Source of the DNA: Solibacillus palustris
GTDB taxonomy: Bacteria; Bacillota; Bacilli; Bacillales_A; Planococcaceae
Assembly (NCBI RefSeq): GCF_022549215.1
Contig: NZ_JAKZFC010000003.1
Location: 344,627 to 408,626, forward strand
DNA: 64,000 bases
Direction: 5' to 3'
The position numbers and the translations under genes are program-made. Every line of letters starts with the position of its first letter. The first letter of the stretch is position 1. Below, piece by piece: positions 1 through 9,182 of the stretch. The notes beneath the pieces were generated by a model that saw only the letters and a program-made list of their open reading frames with translations, ran no database searches and was not told the origin of the DNA.

Positions 1-729
1 GATGGTGCCGATGCAAAAGTATCTGTCCGAGAAATTATAGATGGAGCCACAATCAAGTCGATCACCATTCAAGAAAATCTGCATATGATTGAACCAAGAG
101 TCCACGTTAATGGCACCATCGTTAACTTAGATACGGCTTTAGTGGATCGCGATGTTGTTATGGTCGAATCAATTGAAACAATAGAAGATGCCTTTAAGCA
201 CACAAATAATTTAATGCAGCTCCAGCAATTTAACTCCTATTGTGTGCATATCGAAGGCAAGCCATTATACTTGCCTGAGTTTTCATCACAGCCTTCGATA
301 AACGGCAAACCAGTTAAAATTAATTACCCTGTTCAAAATGGCGATATAATCACTTTTGAACAAAGCTCTTTACCTACAGCTGATCAAATTGCTGCACATT
401 TGGATATATTACTAGAAGAAAAAGTGGTCGTAACCTTCCAAAATGAACAGGTAGAGCTCATGAAGCAAGCCCGCGAATTTTTCGTCAATGGTCATGTTGT
501 TGAGAGCCGCTCAACCGTACCGAATGGTGCAACAATTAAAATTTTAGAAAAAGACATGAGCAAATGGATTTACCAAGATGTATTCCGCTTTTCAACGTGG
601 CAGCTTCCAACCACATTTAAAGGTTCATTTACGATTTTACGAAATGGACAACCTTCAATGTTTGATGCTGAAATTTTCGGCGGTGACCGTTTAGAAATCG
701 AATTATCTGAACAAACCGTTTCACAATAA
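1..729 (+). CDS. C-terminal part of a larger protein, cut by the window edge (possibly FtsA-like cell division protein)
   Basis: The reading frame is open from the first base to TAA at 727-729, so the 5' end lies outside the window; the ATG at 85 is internal and has no ribosome binding site. The visible 242 residues contain at least two similar modules of the form 'V-x-V-N-G' followed by 'ATIKI', suggesting tandem small beta-rich domains. In related genomes, as I remember them, a long FtsA/PilM-like 'cell division protein' lies beside ytxH-ytxG-murC, and this could be its C-terminal extension; the sequence here does not prove it. It converges on ytxH, with a shared terminator between them. 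Confidence 0.55.
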   Translation, partial: DGADAKVSVREIIDGATIKSITIQENLHMIEPRVHVNGTIVNLDTALVDRDVVMVESIETIEDAFKHTNNLMQLQQFNSYCVHIEGKPLYLPEFSSQPSINGKPVKINYPVQNGDIITFEQSSLPTADQIAAHLDILLEEKVVVTFQNEQVELMKQAREFFVNGHVVESRSTVPNGATIKILEKDMSKWIYQDVFRFSTWQLPTTFKGSFTILRNGQPSMFDAEIFGGDRLEIELSEQTVSQ

Positions 730-778
730 AAATTAGAGGCAAAAGTAAATAAATAATTTTCTCCGCAATTTTCCATTT

Positions 779-814
779 AAAAACGGCTCTCAAAATGCTT
801 GAGAGCCGTTTTTA
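779..814. terminator. Bidirectional terminator between the partial gene and ytxH
   Basis: A perfect GGCTCTCAA/TTGAGAGCC stem with A-run on the left and T-run on the right serves both converging genes. Confidence 0.85.
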
Positions 815-1300
815 TTATTCTACATCCGTATGGCGTGTTGAGTTTGCAACATCGGCTTGTGTGACTTGTGCTGCTTCTTCTTCAGCAATTCCATCGATTA
901 TTGCTTCGTACTCATTTCCAAGTGGTTCTTCACCCTCAGAGGAGACCGTACCATCATCCAAAATCGGTGCTTGTTTTGCCGTTTTTGATTTTACTTTTTC
1001 TACAATTGTTGTAGATTGTTCCTTAAGTTGTGATGATAGTTGTACTGTTTTTTCCTTCGCTGTTCCCGACAGCTCAATCCCTTTATCCTTAAGTGTTACC
1101 GCTTGAATGGCTACATCACTACGCAATTCGCTACCTGCTTTTGGTGCAAGTAATAAGGCCGTTGCTGCTCCGACAATGCCACCGACTAATGCACCAATAA
1201 TAAAATCTTTTGCGTGAATTTTATCATCCCCATAAATGGCGTCGTTAATTTGCTTAAAATCTTGAGTTGTGTTGTAATTTACTGGTTGTTCTACCGTCAT
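815..1300 (-). CDS. ytxH: YtxH-like general stress protein
   Basis: 161-residue protein with the YtxH-family signature: a glycine-rich hydrophobic segment (about residues 28-50, 'GALVGGIVGAATALLLAPK') followed by an Arg/Ser-rich stretch and a long polar, probably helical tail. The family is membrane-associated and stress-induced in B. subtilis; the biochemical role is unknown. The start is the ATG at 1300, preceded by AAGGGGGAGA. It lies 34 bp downstream of ytxG, so the two are probably one operon, as in Bacillus. The tail is acidic and low-complexity near the C-terminus (EGEEP, EEEAA). Confidence 0.85.
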   Translation of the reverse strand: MTVEQPVNYNTTQDFKQINDAIYGDDKIHAKDFIIGALVGGIVGAATALLLAPKAGSELRSDVAIQAVTLKDKGIELSGTAKEKTVQLSSQLKEQSTTIVEKVKSKTAKQAPILDDGTVSSEGEEPLGNEYEAIIDGIAEEEAAQVTQADVANSTRHTDVE

Positions 1301-1334
1301 AACAAATCTCCCCCTTGTGTCATAAAGTTAATAA

Positions 1335-1844
1335 TTATTTACGTTTAAAAAATCCAAATTTTTGCTTTGGCTCCATCGCTGGAGGTGTTTCATTTGTTTT
1401 GGTACTTGTATAGACAATGTCATCTTGGTTAATCGGCTTGCGTTGACGCCATTGGTCAGCAATTCCCATCGCAACATTGCTCCATTGAACAACTTGTGCA
1501 ATTTTTTCTTCGTTTTTGTGAACCTCTGTAGAAATCGATGAAGTGACTTTTTGTATCGAGCTATTTAAGCTATTGACTGAATCACCAACACCTTTTACTG
1601 CATGAATAACAGAGTTTAATTTCTCTGATTTATCCGAAATATCATCTGCTAGAGCATTCGTTTTTGTTAGTAGGCTCGTTGTTTCACGTGTGATGCCTTC
1701 TAGCTGCCCTTCAATTCCTGCTACTGTTCCCGCGATTGAATTTAATGTATTCTTTAATGAAAACAGCGTCATACCAATACTTATACATAAGACTAAAAAG
1801 CCGATTGCTGCCACAAGTGCTGCAATATAAAGCACTACTTCCAT
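1335..1844 (-). CDS. ytxG: YtxG-like DUF948 membrane protein
   Basis: 169 residues. One N-terminal membrane segment (about residues 4-27) is followed by a long heptad-like coiled coil (residues 30-120) rich in Ser/Thr/Asn, typical of DUF948 proteins. In B. subtilis ytxG heads the stress-induced ytxGHJ operon and is also called a general stress protein; its function is unknown. The ribosome binding site GAGGAGG lies just upstream of the ATG at 1844. A sequence fitting a SigB promoter lies about 100 bp upstream. Confidence 0.85.
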   Translation of the reverse strand: MEVVLYIAALVAAIGFLVLCISIGMTLFSLKNTLNSIAGTVAGIEGQLEGITRETTSLLTKTNALADDISDKSEKLNSVIHAVKGVGDSVNSLNSSIQKVTSSISTEVHKNEEKIAQVVQWSNVAMGIADQWRQRKPINQDDIVYTSTKTNETPPAMEPKQKFGFFKRK

Positions 1845-1944
1845 CCAATATGACCTCCTCTATCTAATTCAATTTAAACATTCAACAAAAAATAAGACAA
1901 TCCCTTTTCTATAAATCGAATGACAATTTTGTCTACATTTACAT

Positions 1945-1971
1945 ATTCCCCATTCAAACTTGGAATAAAAC
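1945..1971 (-). promoter_or_regulatory. Candidate SigB-type promoter of ytxG-ytxH
   Basis: On the minus strand GTTTTA (1971-1966), a 15-bp spacer and GGGAAT (1950-1945) fit the general-stress consensus GTTTAA-N12-15-GGGWAW. The match is by eye, and presence of SigB in this organism is not shown by the window. Confidence 0.4.
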
Positions 1972-1993
1972 ACAAATTTCTGCTATATGTATG

Positions 1994-2029
1994 AAAAACA
2001 GCTTAGCCAGTCGTGCCGGTAAGCTGTTT
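1994..2029 (-). terminator. Terminator of murC
   Basis: AAACAGCTTA/TAAGCTGTTT stem just past the murC stop, followed on the minus strand by a T-run. Confidence 0.75.
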
Positions 2030-2038
2030 GATTGTTTA

Positions 2039-3337
2039 CTATTTTAAAATGGCTTCGAATGCTTCTTGATATTTATGCACGTCGCCTGCACCCATAAATA
2101 GGAATACAGCATTGTCGTATTTTTTCAAGTGATCGATTGTTTCAAGTGTTAATACTTCACAACCTTCAATTAAGTTTGCTAAATCTTGAATTGATAGCTC
2201 GCCTTGCTTTTCACGGGCTGATCCGAAAATATCGCATAAATATGTCGCATCTGCGGGGCTCAAGCTATCCGCAAAGTCTTGTAAAAATGCCTTTGTACGC
2301 GAGAATGTATGTGGTTGGAAAATAGCCACTACTTCACGCTCTGGATATTTTTGACGTGCCGATTGTAATGTTGCAGCGATTTCTGTTGGGTGATGTGCAT
2401 AGTCATCCACTAAAACCACATTTCCAATTTTTGTTTCGGTGAAGCGACGTTTAACCCCACCATAAGTCAATAAACGTTCCTGCACTAAATTTGCTGGAAT
2501 TCCTTCATAATGGCATAACGAAATTACCGCAAGTGAGTTTAATACTGTATGGTCACCAAATAACGGGATAAAGAATTTACTATAAAATTCATTGCGCACA
2601 TACACATCAAATTCAGTACCTTCTGTCGTTTTCACGATGTTGCGTGCTGCAAAATCATTTTCTTGACCGAAGCCATAGTATACAACTGGTACATTCGCTT
2701 GAATTTTTTGTAGTTGCTCATCATCCCCACAAGCGATAATTGCTTTATTTACTTGAAGTGCTAACGATTGGAATGCACTATATACATCCTCAATATCGCT
2801 AAAGTAATCTGGGTGATCGAAGTCGATATTCGTCATCACAGCATAATCTGGGTGATACGCTAAAAAGTGACGACGGTATTCACATGCCTCCATAACAAAA
2901 TACGCAGCATCTTCTTTCCCTGCTCCTGTGCCATCTCCAATTAAAAATGAAGTCGGCATATAGCCACCAATAACATGACTCATTAAGCCTGTTGTCGATG
3001 TTTTACCATGTGCACCAGTAATTGCAATAGAAGTGTAACGGTTAATATAGTCGCCTAAAAACTTATGATAACGGATTACTTCTACGCCTAATTCACGCGC
3101 ACGTACTAATTCAGGATGCTCGTCAGGAAATGCGTTCCCCGCGATTACTGTTAATCCTTCTGTAATATTATTTTCATCAAATGTTAAAATTTCAATTCCT
3201 CGGTCGCGTAAAGGCTGCTCCGTAAAATAAAATGTGTCGACATCAGAACCTTGTACGTACTCTCCAGCATCAAATAAAATTTGTGCTAGTGGACTCATGC
3301 CTGAACCTTTAATACCGGTAAAATGATAGCGTGTCAT
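2039..3337 (-). CDS. murC: UDP-N-acetylmuramate--L-alanine ligase
   Basis: MurC adds L-alanine to UDP-MurNAc in the cytoplasm, the first amino-acid ligation of peptidoglycan precursor synthesis, using ATP. The protein begins [19 protein letters not shown], the family's N-terminal nucleotide-binding loop, and has the Mur-ligase ATP loop '[10 protein letters not shown]' at about residue 107 and the central-domain 'DYAHHPTEI' motif. At 432 residues it has the length of B. subtilis MurC. I place the start at ATG 3337, with AGGAGGG upstream; the frame stays open further upstream, but that part does not match the family. It is followed by its own terminator and preceded by sftA in the same direction, as in Bacillus. 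Confidence 0.96.
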   Translation of the reverse strand: MTRYHFTGIKGSGMSPLAQILFDAGEYVQGSDVDTFYFTEQPLRDRGIEILTFDENNITEGLTVIAGNAFPDEHPELVRARELGVEVIRYHKFLGDYINRYTSIAITGAHGKTSTTGLMSHVIGGYMPTSFLIGDGTGAGKEDAAYFVMEACEYRRHFLAYHPDYAVMTNIDFDHPDYFSDIEDVYSAFQSLALQVNKAIIACGDDEQLQKIQANVPVVYYGFGQENDFAARNIVKTTEGTEFDVYVRNEFYSKFFIPLFGDHTVLNSLAVISLCHYEGIPANLVQERLLTYGGVKRRFTETKIGNVVLVDDYAHHPTEIAATLQSARQKYPEREVVAIFQPHTFSRTKAFLQDFADSLSPADATYLCDIFGSAREKQGELSIQDLANLIEGCEVLTLETIDHLKKYDNAVFLFMGAGDVHKYQEAFEAILK

Positions 3338-3557
3338 TATTGTTAAAACCCTCCTAGGATGCAACGATCCCATTGAATTAAAATATTTAATATACCTAGA
3401 CGAATGCAACAAGAAATTTTTTTGATTAGCCTCAAAAATAATGACTGCATTCATCGTGGCATTTTCTTCAAATTCTTTTTACATTATAGCACTAAATACA
3501 CCGAACGATAATAGAACAACAATTCAAATTATTTTTTTTCATGTATTTTTTAGTTCT

Positions 3558-6500
3558 TTAGTCACCAAACTGTAAGGATAAAACCTCTTCCGTAATAAAG
3601 ACGTCTCTCGGTTTACTTCCTTTTGGCTCAGAAACGTAACCTTGACGCTCTAACATGTCAATTAATCTCGCCGCACGATTATAACCGATATGGTATTTAC
3701 GTTGTAATAGTGAAGTAGAAGCCGAACCTTGTTCATAAACAAAACGGCATACTTCTTCAAACAGCTCATCTTGTTCTTCAATTGCTTCAGATCGTTTTAA
3801 TAATTCTTCTTGTTTGAAAATATACTCAGGCTCCCCTTGCTCACGAACAAAATCAATAATTTCTTCGATTTCATCATCCGTTACAAATGTACCTTGGATA
3901 CGTGTTGGTGCTGACATACCATTACCTAAATATAGCATATCCCCTCTTCCAAGTAAGCGCTCAGCTCCTTGTGCATCTAAAATTGTTCGTGAATCAATTT
4001 GCGATGAAACTGAGAAGGCGACACGTGTTGGGATGTTTGACTTAATTAAGCCAGTAATAACATCCACCGATGGACGTTGTGTCGCGACGATTAAGTGAAT
4101 ACCTGCTGCACGTGCCTTTTGCGTAATTCGGCATATGCTATCCTCTACATCTTGCGGTGACATCATCATTAAATCCGCTAACTCATCAATAACTATTAAT
4201 AAGTATGGCAATTTCTGCGCGTGCATGCCATTTTCATCGCACATTTTATTGTATGCTTCAATTTTACGTGCACCGCTATGCATAAATAACTGATAACGTC
4301 TTTCCATTTCTTCAACTGCCCATTTTAATGCTGCTGTTGCGGCTTTTACATCGGTAATAACTGGGCTTACTAGATGCGGAATATGGTTAAACGGCGCTAA
4401 TTCAACCATTTTCGGGTCAATTAACATTAGCTTTAACTCATTTGGATTTGCTTTGTAAAGTAAGCTCACTAAAATGGAGTTAATACAGACCGATTTTCCT
4501 GAGCCCGTAGCCCCCGCGATTAATCCATGTGGCATTTTTCGTAAGTCAATTGTAACTGGCTTCCCTGTTAAATCTAATCCTAGTGCCGCTTCTAATGGCG
4601 AATCTGAGTTGCGGAATGATTCAGAATCTGTCACTTCTGAAAGCCTTACAGAACGAGAAATACGGTTTGGAATTTCAATACCGATTGAGCGTTTCCCTGG
4701 GATTGGTGCATCAATACGGATGTCCTTTGCGGCAAGAGCTAATTTTATATCGTCCGCTAAATTACGCACTTTACTTACTTTCGTGCCTTGACCAACTGTA
4801 ATTTCAAATTGTGTAACGGCTGGTCCCTGTACGATTGATTCAATATTCGCTTGAATTTGGAAATACGACAATGCTTCAACTAAATTTTCACCTTGTTCGT
4901 CCATCCAATCACGGTCTTCGATCATTTCCTCTGGCGGCACTAAATAATCTAGTGGTGGTTTAACATATGGCATTCGTTTTTTAATTGGCTCGATTATTGG
5001 TTGTTCTTCAATAATGGGCTCTTCTTCTACTATTGAAGCTGATTCATGTTCAACTTGTACTATGTCTACAGATGTGGGTATTTGTATTTCGTCCTTAATT
5101 GCAACCTGTTGTTCATCTTGTTCATCTTGTTCATCTTGTTCATCTTGTTCATCTTGTTCATCTTGTTCATGCTGCACTAACTCTTCTTTGCTATTTTCAC
5201 GATCTAATAGTCCAATTGCTGTTGTTTGTGGTTGTTGGTCTAGCTCAGTTAATGCTTCTACAGTTTGTTCGAATGCTTGTGGCATCAATATCACTGGGGC
5301 TTCCGTTTCGATTTCAGACTGTTTTTCAAATTGAAGTGGTTGTTCCTGTTGAACAGCGTTTTCCACTTGAGTTTCTTCTGTAATAGCTTGCGGTTGATCT
5401 TCAGTTATTTGAGGAACTTCCTCAATAATCTTCTCTACTACCGTATCTTGTTCAAAAAGTTCTGGTTCTTCGATTGCCTCTTCAACATCAGATTGTTTGA
5501 ATTGCTGTGTAACAAATTGCTTTGTTAAAAGCTTCTGTTTATCTGATTTTAACATTAAGACATTAAACGGTAAGCGACTTCCTGTAGGCTCTGGTTGCAC
5601 TGGCAGTGAATTTACTTGCTGTGCTTGCTCAATAATTTTGTCTTGCTCCCGCTGAGGTAATTGCTCCACATTTAGCTGCCCAATATGAATTGTAGAATTT
5701 TCAATCGTGACATGTTTAACCTGCACATCATTTAAAGTCTCTTCTACTGAAGACTCTTGAGGTACTTGTTTATCCTCTGCCAATAATACCGCTGGTGGCT
5801 CAGCTTCTTCAGGTAGTGGCTCGAGAATTGCGATGTCCCTTTCTATCGCAGCTGGTTCTTCTTCAAATAAAATTGGTTCTGAAGCTTGAATTTCAATTTC
5901 TTCAGCAATTGCTGGTTCGATAATTGTTGCGACAGGTTCGTTTTGTTCGATAACTATAGCTTCTAACACTGCTATCTGCTCGATTGTAGTAGCAATTTCT
6001 TCGACAACCACTTCATTCGTAGACGCATCTTGTATAGTTGGCTCGATTGGTTTAAGAGGCTGTACCAGAAAATCTTCCACAACTTCTGATGCAGCTAACT
6101 CATGTTGCACTTGTTCATCAATAGGTTGAGGTTGTTTTATGTTTTGTTGTTGGACATGTTGCTTTTCGATTAACTGCTCAATTGGTGTCGGTTTCAAAAA
6201 TCCATGCACCGGTGATGGTACGTCAGTTGGGACAAAGCGTTTACGATTCGCTAACGGATTGACGAATTCCCTGTTGATGTTTGTATCTTCCCGCATAGGA
6301 TTTTTTGTTAATATTTGTCGTTCTTCCTTCGTCACAGGAACATTACGTACTTGCTCTGGTGTACGAATGACATTCGAATGTCCCTTACCTTTTCGGCGAC
6401 GCTCTAATAAATCACGAATGCCAGAAACCTCAACATCTAATATTTCATTCGTTGGTCTCTTTTGTAAATGATTCGGTAGTGATAATTGTGCTCGATCCTC

Positions 6501-6737
6501 ATCGTAATAGCTTGTCGTTTGTGGCTCGACATGTTGCTGTTGTGATTGTGTCTCATATTCGTCATCAATTAATGGAAAACGAAATGTCTTTTTTGACTGC
6601 TGCGGCTCTTCGTAAAAATCTTGCTGTCTCTGACTAATTTGTTGAGCTGGTTGCTCGACTTCCTCAAAATATTCTTCATAATCTTCATTTTCATCCAATT
6701 TAAATAATTTATTAAATTGATTTTTAACCCAACTCAT
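3558..6737 (-). CDS. sftA: Soluble DNA translocase SftA (FtsK/SpoIIIE family)
   Basis: SftA is the soluble FtsK-like ATPase that moves DNA away from the closing septum. This 1059-residue version has no membrane segments: a short N-terminal part (MSWVKNQFNKLF), then about 550 residues of acidic, Gln/Glu-rich low-complexity linker, then the motor with Walker A 'GATGSGKSV' (about residue 745), Walker B 'LLIVIDELADLMM' and a C-terminal winged-helix gamma domain ('LLQRKYHIGYNRAARLID'). B. subtilis SftA is clearly shorter as I remember it, and the excess here is linker. The linker contains a pure tandem DEQ repeat. Start ATG 6737 has a weak GAAGTG site. It shares direction with murC, 220 bp away. 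Confidence 0.95.
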   Translation of the reverse strand: MSWVKNQFNKLFKLDENEDYEEYFEEVEQPAQQISQRQQDFYEEPQQSKKTFRFPLIDDEYETQSQQQHVEPQTTSYYDEDRAQLSLPNHLQKRPTNEILDVEVSGIRDLLERRRKGKGHSNVIRTPEQVRNVPVTKEERQILTKNPMREDTNINREFVNPLANRKRFVPTDVPSPVHGFLKPTPIEQLIEKQHVQQQNIKQPQPIDEQVQHELAASEVVEDFLVQPLKPIEPTIQDASTNEVVVEEIATTIEQIAVLEAIVIEQNEPVATIIEPAIAEEIEIQASEPILFEEEPAAIERDIAILEPLPEEAEPPAVLLAEDKQVPQESSVEETLNDVQVKHVTIENSTIHIGQLNVEQLPQREQDKIIEQAQQVNSLPVQPEPTGSRLPFNVLMLKSDKQKLLTKQFVTQQFKQSDVEEAIEEPELFEQDTVVEKIIEEVPQITEDQPQAITEETQVENAVQQEQPLQFEKQSEIETEAPVILMPQAFEQTVEALTELDQQPQTTAIGLLDRENSKEELVQHEQDEQDEQDEQDEQDEQDEQQVAIKDEIQIPTSVDIVQVEHESASIVEEEPIIEEQPIIEPIKKRMPYVKPPLDYLVPPEEMIEDRDWMDEQGENLVEALSYFQIQANIESIVQGPAVTQFEITVGQGTKVSKVRNLADDIKLALAAKDIRIDAPIPGKRSIGIEIPNRISRSVRLSEVTDSESFRNSDSPLEAALGLDLTGKPVTIDLRKMPHGLIAGATGSGKSVCINSILVSLLYKANPNELKLMLIDPKMVELAPFNHIPHLVSPVITDVKAATAALKWAVEEMERRYQLFMHSGARKIEAYNKMCDENGMHAQKLPYLLIVIDELADLMMMSPQDVEDSICRITQKARAAGIHLIVATQRPSVDVITGLIKSNIPTRVAFSVSSQIDSRTILDAQGAERLLGRGDMLYLGNGMSAPTRIQGTFVTDDEIEEIIDFVREQGEPEYIFKQEELLKRSEAIEEQDELFEEVCRFVYEQGSASTSLLQRKYHIGYNRAARLIDMLERQGYVSEPKGSKPRDVFITEEVLSLQFGD
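5109..5171 (-). repeat. 9-bp tandem repeat inside sftA coding for (Asp-Glu-Gln)n
   Basis: Six exact copies of TTGTTCATC on the + strand (5109-5162) plus one 8/9 copy encode six consecutive DEQ triplets in the SftA linker. Exact copies without silent drift suggest recent slippage; the unit is a multiple of three, so copy-number changes keep the frame. Confidence 0.95.
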
Positions 6738-6835
6738 TTATTTCACTTCTTTCTATCAAAACATTGCCTTACAAATAGTTTATTTGTATTGGTCTTTCAT
6801 AAAATACGTCAAAAAAATAGATTTCGTACTACCTA

Positions 6836-6904
6836 GTGTGAAATGCTATTTTTTCTAATGTAGATTTCATTGAAATAATTTATACTTTTTTATCCACTAA
6901 AAAT
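6836..6904 (+). repeat. Intergenic repeat, copy A
   Basis: 69 bp upstream of sftA. It shares the block TATTTTTTCTAATGTAGATT with copies near 8.5 and 9.8 kb, and its right half (TATACTTTTTTATCCAC) with a fourth copy at 42.6 kb. All copies have the same orientation. Nature unknown. Confidence 0.55.
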
Positions 6905-6975
6905 ATGTATACCTCAAAAGCATATCATATTTATTGCTTAAATGCGCATATCACAATGTTTTTTCAAGGCAAAAT

Positions 6976-7012
6976 AAAAAGTCAGTACGAAAGACTACGC
7001 TACGTACTGACT
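6976..7012 (-). terminator. Terminator of ytpR
   Basis: AGTCAGTACG/CGTACTGACT stem followed on the minus strand by TTTTTATTTT, just after the ytpR stop. Confidence 0.85.
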
Positions 7013-7022
7013 ATGGTTTCAA

Positions 7023-7637
7023 TTATCGAGTTGGTACTGTAAATGCACTACCTACTTCAGCAGTTTCTTCTAATACTAAAATCCCTTTTACTTCTGGTGC
7101 TCCTGGAATTGCTAGCTCACGCGCTGAACAAAGCATACCGAATGAATCTTCGCCACGTAAGTTACCTTCTTTAATTAATAAACCTGATGGCATCACTGCA
7201 CCTACTTTTGCTACCACTACTTTTTGACCTGCATCTACGTTTGGTGCACCACATACAATTTGTAATGTTTCTTCACCAACGTTTACTTTACAAACGCTTA
7301 ATTTATCTGCATTTGGGTGCTTTTCTTTTGATTCTACTAAACCTACAACAAATTTAGGTGTGAAATCTACGTCTAATGAAATTTCTACGCCGTTTTCATT
7401 AATTGCAGCTTCTAATTTTTCTACTAATTCAGGTGTTACTTCTACGTTACCTGCTACATCAAGTGCTACGTATTTGCTCGCATTAAATAAATTGAATGCT
7501 TTTACTTCACCCGTCGCTTCTTCTTTTAAAATCGCGATGTCACCAACTCGCTCCATTTGTGTTTTTACGATTGATTCCATTGCTAATTGAACTAATAATA
7601 CGTCCCCTACATGTACTTTGTTGTAAGCTACTTTCAT
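7023..7637 (-). CDS. ytpR: YtpR-like tRNA-binding-domain protein
   Basis: 204 residues. The C-terminal half (about residues 95-200) is an EMAP/Trbp111 tRNA-binding OB fold: 'VVGLVESKEKHPNADKLSVC', 'QIVCGAPNVDAGQKVVVA' and 'GMLCSARELAIP' match the same domain at the N-terminus of phenylalanyl-tRNA synthetase beta subunit. The N-terminal half is a smaller alpha/beta domain specific to YtpR. The substrate of the stand-alone protein is not known. It starts at ATG 7637 with AAGGAG, 8 bp after ytpQ, so the two are co-transcribed as in Bacillus. Confidence 0.9.
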   Translation of the reverse strand: MKVAYNKVHVGDVLLVQLAMESIVKTQMERVGDIAILKEEATGEVKAFNLFNASKYVALDVAGNVEVTPELVEKLEAAINENGVEISLDVDFTPKFVVGLVESKEKHPNADKLSVCKVNVGEETLQIVCGAPNVDAGQKVVVAKVGAVMPSGLLIKEGNLRGEDSFGMLCSARELAIPGAPEVKGILVLEETAEVGSAFTVPTR

Positions 7638-7645
7638 AAATATTC

Positions 7646-8446
7646 TTACTCCTTTTTCTTGTTTTTCGCTAAAATAAAAATTGGTTCGAAACGACCATCT
7701 TCATATACAAATGAAAGGCTCGTAATTGGAACGGCCCCCACTGTAAAGAAGTGCATCGTCATCTGTGCTAATACATCATAACCTACATCGTTACGAATAT
7801 CACCAATAATTAGTACATCTTGGTGTGGCACAGACACCGTCATTTCGCCTTCAATTTGACTGGCCATCTCTTTTAAGAAACCGTCATTTACAATACGACT
7901 CGCATCATAGCCGTCATTATGATTTAAAAAATAATAGACATTACCCGAAACTTCATCACGTTTGACAGAAGTCGGTAATTTTTTGACAGAAAACCGTGCC
8001 ATCTCATGTACTTGCTCTGCTGTTATGTTTAATTTGGGAAGCATCGATTCATCAATTAAGCGATACGTTGTGCCTAAATCAAGTGCATAAAAAATGCGTG
8101 TTTCTGCAGTATGATCTGTTGTGACAAATGCGTGCCCCTCATTAGACTTTTTTGGGAAGGAAGTCGAACGAACAATTGGATACACTGATGCTAAGCCTTC
8201 AAAACCCTGCTCTTGCTCATGTGTCATTGCTGCAAATGTTTGCTCAATTGTATAAACGACTTCATCGATTGCTCGTTGTTTTTTTGTTTCATATTTTGCT
8301 AAAATTTCTGCTAAAGAAATATCCATACCGCGTCTAATCACTTTGTTATCGAGACGCAATTTATCATGTTTTTCATCGAATATGAATGTATAATGTGCTT
8401 CACCTAATCTTTTTTTCAGCTCCGCTACTAATTGTTTCGATTCCAT
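7646..8446 (-). CDS. ytpQ: YtpQ-like DUF1444 protein
   Basis: 266 residues of the DUF1444 family found next to ytpR in many Bacillales. The sequence is soluble alpha/beta without membrane segments or a recognisable catalytic motif; typical family stretches are 'LKKRLGEAHYTF' near the N-terminus and 'YFLNHNDGYDASRIVN' in the middle. Function unknown. ATG 8446 follows AAAGGAGTG. It is the first gene of a two-gene unit with ytpR (8-bp gap). Confidence 0.85.
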   Translation of the reverse strand: MESKQLVAELKKRLGEAHYTFIFDEKHDKLRLDNKVIRRGMDISLAEILAKYETKKQRAIDEVVYTIEQTFAAMTHEQEQGFEGLASVYPIVRSTSFPKKSNEGHAFVTTDHTAETRIFYALDLGTTYRLIDESMLPKLNITAEQVHEMARFSVKKLPTSVKRDEVSGNVYYFLNHNDGYDASRIVNDGFLKEMASQIEGEMTVSVPHQDVLIIGDIRNDVGYDVLAQMTMHFFTVGAVPITSLSFVYEDGRFEPIFILAKNKKKE

Positions 8447-8483
8447 GAGGTCACTCCTTTTCTATTAGAAAAACACATTCGCG

Positions 8484-8554
8484 CCAAATAGCGCAAATTG
8501 ATGTATTTTCTTATGTAGATTTCCTTGAAAAATGCATACAATCTCATCTACCAA
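8484..8554 (+). repeat. Intergenic repeat, copy B
   Basis: Contains CAAATAGCGCAAATT followed by TATTTTCTTATGTAGATTTC; the same two blocks with similar spacing occur in copy C, and the second in copy A. An additional small palindrome GCGCCAAATAGCGC overlaps its left end (8481-8494). Confidence 0.55.
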
Positions 8555-8557
8555 CAC

Positions 8558-8585
8558 AAAAAGGTCCACAACTGTGAACCGTTTT
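8558..8585 (-). terminator. Terminator of the lipoprotein gene
   Basis: GGTTCAC/GTGGACC stem (one G-U pair) with TTTTT on the minus strand, about 60 bp past the stop codon. Confidence 0.6.
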
Positions 8586-8643
8586 GAAATACTCTAACTA
8601 TTGTAGCAAAATTTAAGTTGCTTTACTTAGTTGAAAGCTTGTA

Positions 8644-9162
8644 TTACTTAATTACTTTTACAGATTGTGCAATTTCCATCATGTATTGTAACTTTTCATC
8701 TATTTTTTTCTTGTCAGAAAGCGTTGTCACTTTTACGCCGCCAACACTAACAATTAGCTCAAACTCTTCTTCATTCAATTGATTTACAGCAGAAAATCCA
8801 AATAAATCCCCTTTTTCAAACGTTTTATCTTCAATAATATTCGTCTTCGCATCTTGCTTTAAAATGTCATAATGTAATTTGCTATTTTCGGTTTCATTTG
8901 GATTAACGAATAAAATATATGAATCTTTGCCATTAATAACTGTGTAGTTTGCTTCATCAATACCTTTTTCAATATTAAAGCCGTTTGGTAAATAAAGCTC
9001 GATATGACCCATCGACTTATTTGTTGCATTAGGTTCGTTCGTAAATACAGATTCTGCATTTTCAATCCCTGTTGCTGTTTTTTCTTCTACCGTCTTGCCA
9101 CAAGCAGATAATACAAGCATACATAAAGCGGCTAACAGTATGTGACTCCATTTTCGGTACAT
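8644..9162 (-). CDS. Predicted lipoprotein of unknown function
   Basis: 172 residues. Residues 1-20 form a lipoprotein signal peptide with lipobox LSAC (Lys/Arg start, hydrophobic core, Cys to be lipidated), so the mature protein should be anchored outside the membrane. The rest is small, polar and mixed alpha/beta, with no motif I recognise. I chose ATG 9162 because AAGGAGTG lies 8 bp upstream; a GTG nine bases further up overlaps that site. It follows the DUF84 gene by 20 bp and is probably in its operon. In B. subtilis this position holds ytpP (thioredoxin-like), which this protein is not. Confidence 0.8.
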   Translation of the reverse strand: MYRKWSHILLAALCMLVLSACGKTVEEKTATGIENAESVFTNEPNATNKSMGHIELYLPNGFNIEKGIDEANYTVINGKDSYILFVNPNETENSKLHYDILKQDAKTNIIEDKTFEKGDLFGFSAVNQLNEEEFELIVSVGGVKVTTLSDKKKIDEKLQYMMEIAQSVKVIK

Positions 9163-9182
9163 CTTAATCACTCCTTAAAACC

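Noticed and set aside
2039..3454. Longer murC start at 3454
   Set aside because: The extra 39 codons do not match MurC, and the AGGAGGG site lies before ATG 3337.
5099..5180. CRISPR-like array
   Set aside because: Short 9-bp units without spacers inside a coding sequence.
5014..5334. Cys/Ser-rich reading frame on the + strand
   Set aside because: Mirror of the DEQ repeat of sftA on the other strand; no binding site.
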